Assembly: GCF_000223905.1 (NCBI RefSeq)
Contig: NC_015944.1
Coordinates: 248,001-312,000 of the forward strand
Length of the DNA stretch: 64,000 bases
Direction of reading: 5' to 3'
From: Haloarcula hispanica ATCC 33960
Lineage (GTDB): Archaea; Halobacteriota; Halobacteria; Halobacteriales; Haloarculaceae
A model generated the notes under the pieces. It worked only from the letters and a program-made list of their open reading frames with translations. It searched no databases and was not told where the DNA came from. The position numbers and the translations under genes are program-made. Positions 44,623-54,100 of this stretch are shown piece after piece. Position 1 is the stretch's first letter; each line of letters starts with the position of its first letter.

Positions 44623-45447
44623 ATGGCAGACTTCGGATTACAGGTGCGGATGCTCGTCGTCGGTGCGATTCTGTTCGCGTTCTACGTTTTCGCCGGCACG
44701 GCACTGTCGGTGCTGTTGGGCCTGCCGCTCGTCCCGGTGCTCCTCGTCGGAATCCTCGTGGTGCCGGCGATCCAGTACAAACTCGGGAAGTGGCTGGCAC
44801 TCCGTGGCGCGGAGGATATGCCGGACGACCAGCGGTTCGGCTACGTCCACCAGATGGTCCGGCGGCTCTGCAGAGATATGAATATCGAGGAGCCCCGGCT
44901 GATGGTGATGGACATGGGCGTGCCCAACGCCTTCGCGGTCGGACGGAAAGGTGCGGGTGTCGTCGTCGTGTCGAGCGAACTGATGCAACTCCTCGACGAC
45001 GACGAACTGGAGGGCGTGATCGCACACGAACTGGCCCACATCAAGAACCGGGACGTCATCACGATGGTCGTCGGCCAGTCTATCGGGATGCTCGTCGGCT
45101 ACGTCGCCTACTTCGCGGTACTGTTCGGCGGCGAGCGAAACGTTGGCTCCTGGATCATGGCGATGATCGCCTCCTCGCTCGCGAACGCGCTGGTCATGGT
45201 GTTCGTGCTGGCTATCTCACGGTATCGGGAGTACGTCGCCGACGCGGACGCGCGCCGCGCCATCGGCACCGGCGAGCCGCTGGCCCGTGCGCTCGAAAAA
45301 ATCTCACGCGGTGCTGAAGGACGCGAATCGAAAGTCGAGGACAGCATGAACGCCCTCTGTATCTTCAACGCCGACAAGGGGCTGTTCGAGAAACTGTTCT
45401 CGACCCATCCCCCGACTGAGAAGCGCATTCAGCGGCTCCGGTCCTGA
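44623..45447 (+). CDS. htpX: membrane metalloprotease HtpX, M48 family
   Basis: A 274-aa membrane protease for quality control of membrane proteins. Two N-terminal TMs (VGAILFAFYVFAGTALSVLLG region), the zinc motif HELAHIKNRD near residue 136, two more TMs, and the third ligand Glu in SRYREYVADADA. The C-terminus STHPPTEKRIQRLRS is the normal family end. TATA-like GTTTATACGG lies about 22-30 nt upstream, so the mRNA is leaderless. Its stop TGA is duplicated by the MITE-like element directly behind it. Confidence 0.95.
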   Translation: MADFGLQVRMLVVGAILFAFYVFAGTALSVLLGLPLVPVLLVGILVVPAIQYKLGKWLALRGAEDMPDDQRFGYVHQMVRRLCRDMNIEEPRLMVMDMGVPNAFAVGRKGAGVVVVSSELMQLLDDDELEGVIAHELAHIKNRDVITMVVGQSIGMLVGYVAYFAVLFGGERNVGSWIMAMIASSLANALVMVFVLAISRYREYVADADARRAIGTGEPLARALEKISRGAEGRESKVEDSMNALCIFNADKGLFEKLFSTHPPTEKRIQRLRS

Positions 45448-45525
45448 TACTGCCGGCTGTAACTATTTCAAGGTATTTGCCACCCCGAGGTGGCGAGATT
45501 CTTCACAGACGTACAGCCGGCAGTA
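45448..45525. mobile_element. 78-bp palindromic MITE-like element, copy 2
   Basis: Same length and same 14-bp terminal inverted repeats as the copy at 15132-15209, with four base differences. The internal hairpin here is GCCACC-CCGA-GGTGGC. The flanks are TGA at 45445-45447 (the htpX stop codon) and TGA at 45526-45528, a 3-bp target duplication. The element directly follows the htpX reading frame, so it may also act as a 3'-end hairpin for that mRNA. Confidence 0.75.
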
Positions 45526-45634
45526 TGAATCGGGAGGCGGACTGAACCGATTGGCACGGCTGTATCGCAGCCGACGCTCTCGTACAACTCTCTGGTAACT
45601 GGCCGCTTATCCGCGTCGAGCCGGAAGTATCGCT

Positions 45635-46651
45635 ATGTCAGACACAATGCGAGCGGCGGTCGTGCCTGAGGCAGGGGCAGACTTCGAGGTCGTCGAACGG
45701 GACGTGCCCGAACCCGACCCGGGCGAGGTACGGGTCTCGGTCGACGCCTGTGGCATCTGTCACAGCGACGTGTTCACGAAAGAGGGGACCAACCCGGTCG
45801 TCTCCTATCCGCGGGTTCCCGGCCACGAGGTGGCTGGACACGTCGATGCCGTCGGCGACGCTGTCGACGCCTGGGACGTGGGCGACAGGGTCGGCGTCGG
45901 CTGGCACGGCGGCCACTGTTCGACGTGTGAGCAGTGTCGACAGGGGAACTTCCTCCAGTGTGAGAACGGCGAAATCACTGGGCTGAGCTACGATGGTGGC
46001 TACGCCGAGTACATGACCGCACCGTCGGAAGCGCTCGCCAAGATTCCGGAGGCGCTGGACGCGACGGCCGCAGCGCCGTTACTCTGTGCGGGCGTGACGA
46101 CGTTCAACGCGCTGCGGAACAGCGATGCGAACGTCGGAGATCTGGTCGCGGTGCAGGGCGTCGGCGGGCTCGGTCACCTCGGGGTCCAGTATGCTCACGC
46201 GGCCGGCTTCGAGACGGCCGCCATTTCCCGAACGCCGGAGAAGGAATCGCTGGCGAAAGAGCTGGGAGCCGACCACTTCATCAACGCGGCGGACGTGGAT
46301 GCCGGCCAGCGGCTACAGGAACTCGGTGGGGCCGACGTCGTGCTGGCGACGGCACCGTCGAGTGACGCCATCAGTTCTATCGTCAGCGGAATCGGCGTCG
46401 ATGGCTCAGTCGTAGTCGTCGGCGTTCCCGGCGAGCCAGTGGAAGTGAGCGCACAGCAGCTCGTCCAGAGCCGGGGCGGTGTCGAAGGCTGGGCCTCCGG
46501 ACACGCACGCGACTCACAGGACACGCTGGAGTTCAGTTCGCTCCGTGACATCGCGCCGGAGATAGAGACCTACCCGCTCGAAGACGTCAACGAAGCATAC
46601 GGGCGGATGATCGACAACGAAGCGCGGTTCCGGGCCGTGCTGGAACTGTAA
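45635..46651 (+). CDS. zinc-dependent alcohol dehydrogenase, class AdhP-like
   Basis: A 338-aa MDR-family dehydrogenase. The catalytic zinc ligands are in ACGICHSDVF and PRVPGHEVAGHV; the structural zinc Cys cluster is GHCSTCEQCRQGNFLQC. The Rossmann motif is AVQGVGGLGHLGVQYAHAAG. It resembles AdhP/cinnamyl-alcohol-type enzymes using NAD(P). Start is MSDTMRAAVVPEAG; an internal Met four residues on is possible. Substrate is probably a primary alcohol/aldehyde. Single gene. Confidence 0.92.
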   Translation: MSDTMRAAVVPEAGADFEVVERDVPEPDPGEVRVSVDACGICHSDVFTKEGTNPVVSYPRVPGHEVAGHVDAVGDAVDAWDVGDRVGVGWHGGHCSTCEQCRQGNFLQCENGEITGLSYDGGYAEYMTAPSEALAKIPEALDATAAAPLLCAGVTTFNALRNSDANVGDLVAVQGVGGLGHLGVQYAHAAGFETAAISRTPEKESLAKELGADHFINAADVDAGQRLQELGGADVVLATAPSSDAISSIVSGIGVDGSVVVVGVPGEPVEVSAQQLVQSRGGVEGWASGHARDSQDTLEFSSLRDIAPEIETYPLEDVNEAYGRMIDNEARFRAVLEL

Positions 46652-46775
46652 TCGAGCAGGTCTCGATATCGGTTGAAGCGCGTCTATACGCCACAGTCCC
46701 GGCTGAGACCACAATTTCCCGTCGTGATTTCCCGGAGAGCAACGCCTTTGTCTGTGGATCAAGAACCCGTATTCA

Positions 46776-48110
46776 ATGGACTGCACCGCCGACGACCGCG
46801 TCTACTACGTCATCAGCGACCTCCACATCGGCGGCGACGAGCAGCTAGAGGACGTGGAATTTCTCGACGAACTACTCGATTTTCTGGGGCGGTTAGAGAC
46901 CACCGACGAGCACGCCGAACTACTCATCAACGGCGACGCGTTCGGGCTGTGGGAGTTCACCGGCATGTCGGGACTGGAGAAGTTCGACGCCCTCGAAGAG
47001 ACCTATCCGTCGCTGTTCGAGCAGTTGCGAAAGACCGGCGAGAACATCCAGATCACGCTGATACCGGGCAACCACGACCACGAACTCGCGGCCTACGACG
47101 AGTACGTGGAGCGGTTCGCGGCGTACAACGTAGACCTTGTCCAGTCGAAGTCGATTACCCGTCCGGTGGGGGACCAAGCCATCCACCTCGAACACGGCAA
47201 TCAGCAGGACCCCAACAACCGCATCGAAGACTGGGGGGACACCAACGTGACGCCGCTTGGCTACTACTACAACACGCTCGTGACAAGTCGGGCCGGCCAG
47301 CTGTCGGACCGGGGTCGGTACAACTGGCTCAAGGACGTCCAGGCCGTAACGCCGACCGAGCGGGTCCCGGTGTGGATGCTCTCGAAGTACTTCTACCGGG
47401 AGATGAACCCGCTGCTGCGGTACGCGCTGGTCCCGTTCCTGTTACTGTTCAACATCAGCGCCATCCTGGCGATTCTGGCGGCGCTGAACCTGCTGGGCGT
47501 CTGGTCCGCGCCGGTCGAAACGACGACGTCGTTTCTTGGCCAGTTCGGCACGGTCGGCACCGCCATCTGGATGCTGCTTGTCGTGAACGCGTCGCTGGCC
47601 GGGCTGCTGTTGCTCGTGGGCATCCCGTTGTACCTTCTGCGACAGGACATCAAGAAGACCATCAACCGGTTCGGAGTCTTTGAGACCGACCTCACGGTCG
47701 ATACCCAGACACCGTACAAGGAAGCCGCCCGGGAAGTGTTCGACGAAAAGGAAGACGTGGTCGTCTTCTGTTACGGTCACACGCACCGGCCGAGCGTGCA
47801 GTCGGTAGACGACGGGCTGGTCGTCAACAGCGGGACCTGGCTCAAACGCCTCCACCGTCGGGACGGCATCATCGGGCTCCTTCCGCCGGTGTTTTACCCC
47901 TCCTACCAGCTCTGTGCGGTGCGCATTACGGCCGAAGACGGGCAGGTGGTCGTCGACTACGAGGAAGTCCAGAAACCGAGCCCCAGTCCGGAGGAGCTGA
48001 CACTCACCGAACGCCTGCTGACGGTCGGTCGGACACCCAACCCCGAACTCCCCGACCGTGCGGTCGTGGAAACCGAGCAGTCGGTGCCGCCGCGGGAACC
48101 GGCCGAGTAA
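46776..48110 (+). CDS. membrane-inserted metallophosphoesterase
   Basis: A 444-aa calcineurin-like phosphoesterase. Metal motifs: DLHIGGDEQ near residue 15, INGDAFGLWEF, IPGNHDHEL and, late in the chain, CYGHTHRPS. Between the two halves of the catalytic core lies an insertion with two TMs (YALVPFLLLFNISAILAILAA and IWMLLVVNASLAGLLLLVG, about residues 215-295). The enzyme is therefore probably membrane-tethered, with the active site rebuilt around the hairpin. It resembles LpxH-type families, but archaea lack lipid A; the substrate is unknown. Confidence 0.82.
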   Translation: MDCTADDRVYYVISDLHIGGDEQLEDVEFLDELLDFLGRLETTDEHAELLINGDAFGLWEFTGMSGLEKFDALEETYPSLFEQLRKTGENIQITLIPGNHDHELAAYDEYVERFAAYNVDLVQSKSITRPVGDQAIHLEHGNQQDPNNRIEDWGDTNVTPLGYYYNTLVTSRAGQLSDRGRYNWLKDVQAVTPTERVPVWMLSKYFYREMNPLLRYALVPFLLLFNISAILAILAALNLLGVWSAPVETTTSFLGQFGTVGTAIWMLLVVNASLAGLLLLVGIPLYLLRQDIKKTINRFGVFETDLTVDTQTPYKEAAREVFDEKEDVVVFCYGHTHRPSVQSVDDGLVVNSGTWLKRLHRRDGIIGLLPPVFYPSYQLCAVRITAEDGQVVVDYEEVQKPSPSPEELTLTERLLTVGRTPNPELPDRAVVETEQSVPPREPAE

Positions 48111-48300
48111 GGGGTGGACCGGTCCGACGGCAACGTGGTTGCTGTCGGAAGTGGACCGGATTTGGGATATCTGCAACAGCCGTTGTCGGTGCGTCGACCG
48201 GGAAGTGATTTCCTACCTTCGTGTGAAATTGAGACCCATCGAGCGTCAGACGGAAGGAGGTCGTTTGCTCCCGGATCGGAGTTCTCTGCAGAAAAGTCTA

Positions 48301-48316
48301 TTACATACGACTGTAA
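48301..48316. promoter_or_regulatory. inverted repeat TTACA-N6-TGTAA before HTH gene
   Basis: TTACA and TGTAA arms ending 9 nt before ATG 48326, preceded by a TATA-like CTATTAC region. The overlap with the expected start site of a leaderless mRNA fits autoregulation by the HTH protein. Confidence 0.5.
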
Positions 48317-48325
48317 TGGCTACGT

Positions 48326-48895
48326 ATGAGCAATACCGCGGACGATGGTCGGGCTGACGGGTCGCCACCGTCCACGGCAGAGTTCACACCGGAGCGAGTG
48401 CTCTCGGTGTTTCGAGACCGAACGGACCAGGCGAAGCCGTTGACGGCAACCGATGTGATGGACGCACTCGGTTGTTCCCGGAAAACGGCACACAACAAGC
48501 TCGAAGTACTCGTCGAGCGGGGTGAGCTGGAAACGCGGAAGGTCGGCGCACGGAGCCGGGTCTGGTGGATCCCGTTCTCCCAGCTCGTCGGCTCGGACGC
48601 GCAACAGCAGCAACGAGAGCCGCCGGTCGAACACAGTATCGCCGACGCGGACCTGCCGGGGACGGGGGACGTACTCGACGACCGGCGTGCAGCGCTGAGG
48701 GCCGCGTACGACTACCTCCGTGAAAACCCCAACACGGATGCCGGGAAGCTCATTACCGAGGTGTTTCAGGAGCATCCGGCGGGCTACAAGACCGCTGACG
48801 AGTGGTGGGACGCTATCGGACCCGCGCTCGAAGACCTCCCACAGGTCGACCTGGCCGCCGACCACGAGCACGTCTGGCACTACGTCGGTGGGTGA
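48326..48895 (+). CDS. helix-turn-helix regulator, first gene of transporter operon
   Basis: A 189-aa protein. Residues about 20-85 form a winged helix: RVLSVFRDRTDQAKPLTATDVMDAL, CSRKTAHNKLEVLVERGELETRKVGARSRVWWIP. A Gln-rich linker leads to a C-terminal domain (DYLRENPNTDAGKLITEVFQEHPAGYKTADEWWDAIGPAL) that looks like a second nucleic-acid-binding or protein-interaction unit. It ends 8 nt before the Nramp-like gene, so it probably controls that transporter and itself through the repeat at 48301-48316. Confidence 0.8.
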   Translation: MSNTADDGRADGSPPSTAEFTPERVLSVFRDRTDQAKPLTATDVMDALGCSRKTAHNKLEVLVERGELETRKVGARSRVWWIPFSQLVGSDAQQQQREPPVEHSIADADLPGTGDVLDDRRAALRAAYDYLRENPNTDAGKLITEVFQEHPAGYKTADEWWDAIGPALEDLPQVDLAADHEHVWHYVGG

Positions 48896-48903
48896 GTTCA
48901 CCG

Positions 48904-50658
48904 ATGCCAGAGGAAAAGCCGACGGAACAGTCGGACGTAACGGAAGACGCGGAGTCAGAGACATCGGAAGTGTACGCCTCTCGCAAAGAGCAGCGGTATC
49001 CCATCTCATCGTACACGCCGGTCGCGTACGACAACCTCGAGGTGGCACCGGAGAGCGATGCCCATCCGGACACGGGGACGGGTGGGCGGTTCAGAGAACT
49101 CTCCTTGCCGAAAGTGCCGAAGCTCCGCCACGTCGTCGGTCCCAGCGCGATCATGCTGGGGGCGTCGCTCGGCAGCGGCGAGACGCTGTTCTGGCCGCAT
49201 CTGGTCGCCAGTTACGGCTGGGGACTGTACTGGCTGTTCCTCGTGGCGGTCTGTCTCCACTTTGTCATCAATACGGAGATACAGCGGTGGACACTGGCGA
49301 CCGGTGAGAGCGTGTTTCGGGCGTTCGAACGGGTCCATCCGGTTCTCCCGCTGGCCATGCTGGTCGGCGGGTTCATCAGTCTCGGCTGGCCGGGGTGGGC
49401 CGCGAGCGCCGCGCAGATCGGCGCACAGGGCCTTGGACTCGGCACGTACGACGTCGCCGGCGTCGACATCGTCGGCTGGCGACTGTTCGGCATCGCGCTC
49501 ATGGTGTTCATCTGGATTACCTACCAGGTGACGCCGCTGATGTACAACGTCGTCGAGAGCCTCCAGCTTGTTCTGGTGGCGCTGTCTATTGCGTTCACCC
49601 TGCTGCTGTTCGTTCTCATCGGGTCAGTGGACGTGCTGGTCGGCGTTCCGGGGAGCCTGACGGAGGTCGGCGACTACTCGCCGGTCGGGACCATCGCCGT
49701 GCTGGTCGGGGCGCTGGCCTACGCTGGCGCGGGCGGCTACCTCAACCTCTCACAGAGCCTCTGGATACGCGAGAAGGGCTACGGGATGGGGCGGTATCAG
49801 GGCCGGATCAAGAACCCCTTCGCCGGCGACGACCCCGAGACGGTCCACGAGGACGGGTTCACGTTCACCCCGGACACGCAAAACCTCAAACGGTGGCGCG
49901 GCTGGTGGCGCGTGACACAGCTCGAACACCTGTTGACCTTCCTGCTGGGCCTCCTCCTCGTCACGACGATGCTGGTCGTCATCGCGGTGTCACAGGCACC
50001 GGGAGCGACGAGCGACGCGGTCGATATGTGGCTCATCGAGATCGCGCCGTCGGTCGGCGGGTTCACGACGAGCGTCATCTACGTCACGCTGTTTCTCGCC
50101 CTGTTCACGACCGAATACGCGATCATCGAGTCGTTCGTCCGGAACAGCTCCGACATCATCTACGAGCTGTACGGTCGGGACGCGGGCTGGAGCCTGCCCC
50201 GGCTGTTCTGGGGACTGCTGACCGTCTTCTGTGGCTGGGGCATCTTCATCCTCACCCTCCCGATATCGATATCTGATCCCTTCGGGCTCCTGGTCGTCGG
50301 CGCGGCGATGTCCGGGCTGTTGATGTGGCCGTACATCGTCATCGTCCAGCTCGTCAACACGGTCCGGCTGCCGGAGCACACGATGCCGGGCTGGGGTCGC
50401 ATTGTCGCAATGTGGGTCGCCGCGGCGTTTTTCGGCTACTTCAGCGTCCTCCTGATCGGGACCGGGCTAGCGACACAGCTGGGGTTGCAGGCGTTTGCCG
50501 TCCAGACGACGGTGCTCGGCAGCGCACTGGGAGGGTACGCCCTCTGGGCGATCTGCCTGCTCGTCCAGGCGTATACGATGTATCGAGTGGGACGCGCGAA
50601 AGTCACGGCAAACGGGACAGTCACTGACGCCGCCACCGCGCAAGGGTGGTTCTCGTGA
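48904..50658 (+). CDS. Nramp-like transporter lacking the DPGN motif
   Basis: A 584-aa polytopic protein with about eleven hydrophobic segments, from ATG 48904 (MPEEKPTEQSDVTE). The N-terminal 55 residues are acidic and soluble. TM1 reads VVGPSAIMLGASLGSGETLFWPHL, similar to Nramp topology, but the metal-binding Asp-Pro-Gly-Asn of classic members is replaced by GSGE. TM6 equivalent GALAYAGAGGYLNLSQS also lacks the usual Met/Pro-His. It is therefore a divergent member whose substrate may not be Mn or Fe. It lies in an operon with the HTH gene before and the small gene after, which overlaps by 4 nt. Confidence 0.75.
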   Translation: MPEEKPTEQSDVTEDAESETSEVYASRKEQRYPISSYTPVAYDNLEVAPESDAHPDTGTGGRFRELSLPKVPKLRHVVGPSAIMLGASLGSGETLFWPHLVASYGWGLYWLFLVAVCLHFVINTEIQRWTLATGESVFRAFERVHPVLPLAMLVGGFISLGWPGWAASAAQIGAQGLGLGTYDVAGVDIVGWRLFGIALMVFIWITYQVTPLMYNVVESLQLVLVALSIAFTLLLFVLIGSVDVLVGVPGSLTEVGDYSPVGTIAVLVGALAYAGAGGYLNLSQSLWIREKGYGMGRYQGRIKNPFAGDDPETVHEDGFTFTPDTQNLKRWRGWWRVTQLEHLLTFLLGLLLVTTMLVVIAVSQAPGATSDAVDMWLIEIAPSVGGFTTSVIYVTLFLALFTTEYAIIESFVRNSSDIIYELYGRDAGWSLPRLFWGLLTVFCGWGIFILTLPISISDPFGLLVVGAAMSGLLMWPYIVIVQLVNTVRLPEHTMPGWGRIVAMWVAAAFFGYFSVLLIGTGLATQLGLQAFAVQTTVLGSALGGYALWAICLLVQAYTMYRVGRAKVTANGTVTDAATAQGWFS

Positions 50659-51092
50659 CCGACGAACTCCGCGTCCACTTGCATTACACGATGCGGGGGT
50701 CGTACCCGCTCCGGATGGTCGACGTGTTGTTCTGTACGGAGCGGGCCTACTTCGTCGAGTACGACTATTTGACACCCGTCGACCTGCTGTTCGGGTCGCC
50801 GGACCAGCGGGCCGCGGCGTTCGCATCACGGGTGGTCGAAGAGGGCGTCCACGCGGCTCTCGAAACCGCCGAAACGGTCGAGACACAGTCGTACGACACA
50901 CTCGACAAAATCGAGGTCCACTCTGGCGGCCGTGTTGGTCGGCCGAAAATCACAGCCCACTCCCACGCTGGCTCCGCCACAACAGTCAGAGTCCACGGTC
51001 AGTTCGACGCTGAGCCCTTCACGCAGGCGCTTCGGTCGACAGTCGACGGACACGACGTGACAGTCCGACAGCGAGACGGTATCGGGTTCTGA
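50655..51092 (+). CDS. conserved small protein coupled to Nramp-like transporter
   Basis: A 145-aa soluble protein beginning at GTG 50655, overlapping the transporter stop (GTGA). The sequence has LRVHLHYTMRGSYPLRMVDVLFC, then VEYDYLTPVDLLFGSPDQR and a beta-rich C-terminus with KITAHSHAGSATTVRVHGQF. No family or active site recognised. Translational coupling suggests it works with the transporter, perhaps as a cytoplasmic partner or sensor. Confidence 0.7.
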   Translation: MTDELRVHLHYTMRGSYPLRMVDVLFCTERAYFVEYDYLTPVDLLFGSPDQRAAAFASRVVEEGVHAALETAETVETQSYDTLDKIEVHSGGRVGRPKITAHSHAGSATTVRVHGQFDAEPFTQALRSTVDGHDVTVRQRDGIGF

Positions 51093-51127
51093 CCTCGTAG
51101 CTCGTGGAGCCAGCGATGCGGGCCGTG

Positions 51128-54100
51128 CTACTGGAGCGCGGCCGCGACCATCTCGATGGGATGTGGCGGCTCCGCGTCACCGTCGCCGAAGTCGTCGATC
51201 TGGGACCGGCAGGACGCGCCGGGCGCGACGACTCGCTCGGCAGGCGAATCGTCAATCTGGCCCAGGAGGAGGTCCGCGATGCCCTCGCTCATCGAGTAGT
51301 GTTCGGCCTCGTAGCCGAAGCTCCCTGCCATCCCGCAACAGCCCGAATCAAGCGGGTCGACAGCATATCCGGCCCGGCGCAGAACGCCGACGGCGTGGTG
51401 GTCTTTCTTCGTCGCCTTCTGGTGGCAGTGGCCGTGGTACGCCAGCGAGCCGCCCGGTTCGTCGAAGGAGATAGCCTCTCCCAGCCGGTACGTGTCGAGA
51501 TACTCGCAGACGCCGTACGTGTTCGCCGCGACGGTGTCGACGTCGTCGCCCGAGAGGAGGTCCCGGTAGTCGACCTGATACATCACCGCGTCGGACGGTT
51601 CGATGGTGACCACGTCCCAGCCGTCGCGGATTCGCGGTGCGAGCACGTCGACGTTCGCTCGTGCCGTCTCGCGAGCGTGATCCAGCATACTCTTGGAGAA
51701 TGCGGGACGGCCGCTATCGGTCACACCGTCAGGCACAACTACGTGGACGCCCGCCGCCTCCAACACTTCTACGGCCGCTTTCCCGACATCGGGATGGCTG
51801 TAGTTCGTGTACGGGTCGGCGATCACGAGCGCCTTCCGCTCGGCTTTGTTCGCAGCAATCAGTGCCCCGCCGCGGTCAGCCCACCAGTCCCGGAACGTAG
51901 TCCGGTGGAAGGCGGGCAGCGTCCGTTCCTCGGTGATACCGACCGTTTTCTCCATGAGGAGTCCCGAGCCCGGCAAATCCAGCAGCCAGTTCGACATCGG
52001 GGCGAACGCGCTCCCAAGCGAGAGCACCGTCTCGACGTTGGCGAACAGCCGGTCCCGCAGCGAGATACCTTCACGCTGGTGGTGTTCGTGGACCACCTCG
52101 GCTTTGAGCTTCGCCATGTCGACGCCGCTCGGGCAGTCCTTTTTGCAGCCTTTACAGCCGATACAGAGGTCGAGGACTTCCGTGACGAACTCCTCGTCGG
52201 TGGGGTCCTCGGGGAGGTCACCGTCCATCGCCGACCGGAGCATGTTGGCCCGACCACGAGTGCTGGTGATTTCCTCCTCGGCGGCGCGGTAGGTCGGACA
52301 CATGACGCCGCCGGTGGTTTCCTGATGGACGGTACAGCCCGCACAGCCGTGACAGAGTTCGACCATCCCCTGAAACCCGTTCTCGTTGTCCCAGTCGAGC
52401 GTGGGTTCGAAGCCCGCGTCGAACTCGTAGTCCGGGTCGTACCGGAGGTTCTCGGCCGGGTCGTGGTCGCCGCAGATGTTGCCCGGATTCAGCCGCCAGT
52501 CCGGGTCGAAGGCCGTCTTCAGGTCCCGAAACGTCTCCCAGAGGTCGTCGCCGTACAGTTTGCGGTTCCACTGGGTCCGGGCGCGGCCGTCGCCGTGTTC
52601 ACCCGACACCGACCCGTCGTACTGGACGACGAGGTCCGTGATAGCGTCGGAGATGGCCTCCATCGTCTCGATGCCGTCCCCGGATTTCAGGTTCAACAGC
52701 GGCCGGATGTGCAACACGCCGGGGCCGGCGTGGGCGTAGTAGGAGGCGAACGTGTCGTGTTCGTCGAACAGCTCCCGGATATCGGCGACGTACTCCGGGA
52801 GGTTCTCGGCCGGGACCGCCGTGTCCTCGACGAACGGCCAGTGTTTGTCGTCGCCCGTCCGCGACAGGAGAATCGGGAGGCCGGCCTTGCGCATCTTCCA
52901 GAACTTCGCCTGCCGGTCCGCGTCGTATGCCTCCAGTGCATCGACAGCGTTGACGGGGGCGTCAGTGACCGCGGCCGCTCCCTCACTCGGCGATTCCCGG
53001 GCGTCGTAGTCAGGCAGTCGGTCGGCGAGCAGGTCGGCGACCTTCTGTGCGCCGTCGTCTGCCGAGTCGGCGTAGAACTCGACGAGCAGCGTCGAATCCG
53101 TCTCCTCGGGGAGCATACCGACAACGTCAGCGAACTCCGGCGTCTCCGCGGCGAGGTCGAGGAGCACGTCGTCCATCACCTCGACGGCCGAGGGGTCGTG
53201 ATCGAGAATCGGGGCGACGTCCCGCATCGCCGACAGGATATCGTCGTAGGTCAGCATGGCGACGGCCGTTGCCTGGGGGACGGGCTCGAGCGAAACCGTC
53301 GCTTCGGTCACGACGGCGAGCGTCCCCTCGCTCCCGGCGAGCAGTCGGGCGAGGTTGACTTCGCCGCGCTCCCTGGCGCTGTCGACCAGTTCGTCCAGGT
53401 TGTACCCGGAGACGTTGCGCTTGAGGTCCGGATATTTATCATCAATTTCCGCCGCGTCTTCTGCAAGAATCTTCGCGACTTCGGCGTAGATTCGCGTTTC
53501 GAGGTCGGCGTCCGGGCCGGCCTCGGCTGCTCGCGCTTTGAGATCATCGACGCCGACCCAGCCAAACGTCGTCTGGGTGCCGTCAGCGAGGACGACCTCA
53601 CACTCCTCGATGTAGGCGTCTGTCTTGCCGTATTTCAGCGAGTGTGCACCGGTCGTGTTGTTCCCGATTGCACCGCCGAGGACGCTCTTGTCGCCCCAGG
53701 CGGGGTCCGGCGCGAACTTCAGGCCGTGGGGTTCGAGCCGGTCGTTGAGGCGGGCGATTGTGATGCCGGCCTGTGCCCGGGCCCGCCCGGCCTCCGGGTC
53801 GACCGACAGCGTCTCGTCCATGTGCCGTTTGAAATCGAGGACGACGGCCTCGTTGACGGCCTGCCCGGCGAGACTGGTCCCGCCACCCCGTGGGAGTACC
53901 GGAATCCCCTGCTCGGCGCAGTACTCCATCACCGTAACCACATCGTCGGTCGAAACCGGTGAGACAACGCCGATTGGGCGCTGTTCGTACGCGCTCGCAT
54001 CAGTCGCAAATAGCTCACGGGTGTACGTATCGAAGCGTACGTCGCCATCCACGCGGCGCTCCAGGACCGCTACGAGGTCCGGTCGATGGACGCTCTCGCC

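Noticed and set aside
51104-53962. 952-codon open frame on the plus strand
   Set aside because: It is antisense to the lactate dehydrogenase gene, whose domains and clusters are unmistakable; GC-rich third positions leave long antisense frames open.
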